DNA of 64,000 nucleotides from assembly GCF_030704535.1 (NCBI RefSeq), contig NC_081812.1:15225001-15289000 (forward strand), in the 5' to 3' direction. This DNA is from Vitis vinifera. Its lineage: Eukaryota > Streptophyta > Magnoliopsida > Vitales > Vitaceae. Each line of letters starts with the position of its first letter. Within the stretch, counting starts at the first letter, position 1. The translations under genes were made by a program, and so were the position numbers. The notes beneath the pieces were generated by a model. That model saw only the letters and a program-made list of their open reading frames with translations. It was not told where the DNA came from and searched no databases. This document shows, piece after piece, positions 61,070-64,000 of the stretch.

Positions 61070-64000
61070 TAAGTATAAACTGCCAAGTGTTTGTTTATCT
61101 TGTTTTTCCAATTGCAGGTCTGCTGGAATGAGAAATGCAACCTTGAGGTTTTGTCTATGCAATGCTTTCATCAAAGCAAGTCATACTCAGCCATAAAAGA
61201 AAAGGGAAAGAAGCTGTGCTATCCTTGTCCATCCGCAATCAATTGTATGGACTAATGTTTGAATTGAAAATCTTGTTGAAGAAGGATTAACAATTGTCAG
61301 TGTTTGCTACATCAATGTAAGTAAAGAATCTTGGTTGGATTCCCAACCCCTGCTCCTTTGCATATGAAGGTAGCAGTTGCATGTCCTGCCTCGACTTGCA
61401 TTTAGAAAAGACGATTTCAGGAAGGACAACGTAGATTTTGCTGGTATTAAGGTATAATACTGTGTGTTTGCTCGGCCCTGAGTTTAATTGCAATTCAATT
61501 TAGGAAACGAATAATAATTACTGGATTACAAAGTATCCATTGTTGGGAATTCAAATTTGCTAGCACTTGTTCTTGTGGCGGAGGTTTGGAGCTGGATTGG
61601 ATCCCAACCCAAGTCTTTTGCATTGCTGGCTAGGATCCAATTTGCAAATGTTTTAGCATAAAAATGGTTGCTTGGATGACCCTTGAAAATTCGGAGTCAC
61701 TGTCATTTGTCTAATTTTAGTTGTGGCTGCCTCTTTCCCGACCTGTCTACAGAGGAACACCAAGAGTCCTACAGTAAGCAGAATGATTCGGCCTTACTCA
61801 TAAATGAGCAGCAAAGGTATGCGTCCCTTGGGTCTGGTGGCTCAAGCAGCTCATCTATGCAAATTGTTTCATCATCATATTTTAAATTAATGTTAATTAT
61901 TTACAATTTGATTCGAATGAATAGACTGATTTTTCATCCTACGGACCTACACAAGACAGGTAATGCCATGCCCAGTTTCACTCCAAGGAAAATAATAATA
62001 TTATCGACAAATTACCCGTCAAACTGTCTGATAAATTCTCCTAACAACAAAAATAAAAAAGGTAAAAACCTGAGTGCTTTTAATTTTTTTATTAATTGCG
62101 GTAATGGATTTGATAGCTTAAAAGCCAACCAGTCCAAGACCCAGGCACATGAGACTCAGGAGCATCAGCTTTGGCAGTATGTGTGACTTGTGAGGAAGAG
62201 AGGCTTCAAACTTAAATAGGGCCGACCACGTGGATGTCTGTATTTGGAGATGAAGTGTAGATTGACAAGTCATAGCCCCATCATGCATGACGCTCTTGAG
62301 ACTCCTCTTCCACCTTAAGTATCAACTATCAAGTAGGCGAGCCAATAGAAATTAGAGCCTGCAAGGAAATTACCTGAAAAGGATGTGGTTTTGAATTTTG
62401 ATTTGACAATGCTTAGTTTATGGGGTCTGAAAAAGGAGAGCCTACTTTCTTGGCTTTTAACTCTTCTTAGAACCCAAGTAAAATTTGCAACATTAACTAT
62501 GAGTAAGACCATACTTCTTCTAAGATTTTGAAAATAACATAGTAATTTTTTAAAATATAGTAATTCAAAAAATATTTTCAAATTTATGACATTCTTTAAA
62601 TTATTAATAGGAAATTGCTACTTTTTTTTTTAATAATTTGAAAATTAAACTAAAATCATGTTTAATGTGATTTCATTCATTCATGTCCGAATGAATCGAT
62701 ATTTCCTAATAAAATTCATTCATGGTGGCCTTACACAGTGACATGACATTTCACCGGTCACTTCACGAGAGTAGAGTAGGAGATGCATCTTGAAAATCCC
62801 AGACAAAATGGAGTGAGTTCATTATTCAGGAGGCGTTCAACGCCATCTTAAGGAGGTACGTTGAATAACCAATGTGGAAATTGCATTATGCCGTGATCGG
62901 CCCCTGTACCAGAATCCCAATTCCGAGGCGAGTCTTAAAAACTGCCAAGTTTCCGTAACCTTTTGACATGGTCGCAGCCATGTTTTGCGATGAAAATCAT
63001 GTGGTAACCGCATGGAGCCCAACAAAGCCAGAGGGAGAAAGCAAGTTATGGGATATGGCGTTGGAGTTCGAAGAGAGTAGTAAGAAGGGAAAGAAGAGAA
63101 ATGAGACATCTTTTAAAAGCCTGCAAGCAATCACTGTCCTATACTCCGTACAATTGTACGCTGGGCCCTTCACCATTGCTCATGATTCGTAAGTCATGAT
63201 ATAGACGACCCCTTTTTCTTCCAACCCGCAGGTGTACGAACCTCGCACAAAGCCGAGGAATGCGGGCATTAACTTTCGCTAGGAAGCGAGGGGGGCTACC
63301 CCCACTTGGACAAGTGCCCTCCATGTAAGGCCCTGGTAAGTACCATAAGTGTAATTTTTCTTTTTCTTTTTTATTATGCCTTCTATTTTCTCATTCATTT
63401 TTTATTTTATTTTTTCCCAAATTGGAGGGGCAGATGGGAAGCACTGTAGTAACTAGTAGTTGTGGAGAAATTTATTTCAATGAGGTAGAAAAGGAAATGC
63501 AGACCTATAATTATCATCATACAGAAACGCTGGTTTAGCTAACGTAGGTCGACTTTAAGTTAAGCTGAAGCCACCCAGCCAGGGTTGAAACTTGACAGAA
63601 TGGGCGAGTCCAGTTCGACTCCACAAATACACATTCAGATCAGGCATTATTAATAAGATTTTAAGACCAATGCAAAAGTTCTAATGGTGGCAATGAATTT
63701 GTAATTTAATAAAAGAATAATTATACTTAAAAAAGTAACTCAAAGCATGCTTTTATAATTATTTAAATGATAACAAGATGATAAATACTTTTTTTATTAA
63801 TTGGTTGTATTTCACTTATTATATTTATTTATTTATTTCAAAATTTCATTATTTTTTTAGAAATTTTTTTAAAACTTTTTTAACTATCATGTTTTGTAGT
63901 GGAACGTGTCTCAAATTTCTATTTAGAATATATATATATATATTATAAAAGAAATATTACATAAAACATTTTCTAATTTTAGATATGAGATGAGAGAAAA
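61070..64000. other. Region right of the transposon, no gene recognised
   Basis: An exon-like start ('ttgcag' at about 61118) leads into unassigned sequence. Open frames at 61683-62186 (167 codons, plus) and 62837-63192 (both strands) match no family I know. The first lies in mixed sequence with low-complexity Ser and Asn runs. A GC-rich patch at about 63210-63340 is unidentified. From 63640 to the end it is AT-rich, with a (TA)n run at 63929-63943. Confidence 0.5.

Noticed and set aside
61683-62186. A 167-codon plus-strand frame.
   Set aside because: No recognisable family, low-complexity runs and no supporting gene structure; I cannot call it a gene.
1-64000. CRISPR arrays, bacterial operons, rRNA or confident tRNA genes.
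   Set aside because: None seen; the tandem repeats present lack the regular repeat-spacer form and the window is plant nuclear DNA.

Overview
This 64-kb window is nuclear DNA from a flowering plant. The genes are split by many short GT-AG introns, intergenic DNA is AT-rich, and there are plant-specific families: a pseudo-response regulator, a malectin-like/LRR receptor kinase, a cytosolic ascorbate peroxidase and a Ty1-Copia element. Gene structures and protein wording fit a woody core eudicot, and grapevine (Vitis) is my best guess. That assignment is inference from memory of the families, not a database result.

Layout, left to right. (1) 1-830, minus: two exons recognisable as a chloroplast TerC-like membrane protein; the rest is missing or off the left edge. 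(2) 830-5035: repeat-rich intergenic DNA. (3) 5036-6049, minus: an intact three-exon frame for only the pseudo-receiver domain of a PRR clock protein (185 aa, no CCT domain visible). (4) 6050-16698: about 10.6 kb without a recognisable gene, holding a 120-bp hairpin element, a 487-bp inverted repeat with a 29-nt loop, a doubled AT-rich element and a three-copy 441-bp tandem array. (5) 16699-20923, plus: a nine-exon chloroplast-type peroxiredoxin-like 2 (AAED1) gene. (6) 25062-37824, minus: a fifteen-exon receptor kinase (924 aa) matching Arabidopsis At1g67720. (7) 37825-42997: intergenic, with a degenerate ~190-bp AT-rich tandem repeat. (8) 42998-45073 plus an upstream noncoding exon, minus: nine coding exons of cytosolic ascorbate peroxidase (253 aa). 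(9) 45500-50600: repeats, including a SINE-like stretch and a doubled ~130-bp unit. (10) 50626-55841, plus: a degenerate CNOT4/NOT4 RING-RRM gene with a lost start codon, three in-frame TGA stops and a phase break. (11) 56225-61069, plus: a complete but decayed Copia retrotransposon with short LTRs. (12) 61070-64000: no recognisable gene.

The genes do not form a pathway. Two intact genes (the PRXL2/AAED1-type protein and ascorbate peroxidase) belong to peroxide/redox metabolism, but they lie 22 kb apart on opposite strands with an unrelated kinase between them, so I read this as chance. I see no CRISPR array, rRNA, confident tRNA or bacterial-type operon. The least ordinary items are the receiver-only PRR frame, the 487-bp inverted repeat, and the NOT4 copy that keeps a 1.25-kb open exon beside clearly inactivating changes. 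None of these amounts to a demonstrated new biological system.

Exon boundaries below were derived by hand from splice consensus, reading phase and family knowledge; they are not supported by transcripts here.
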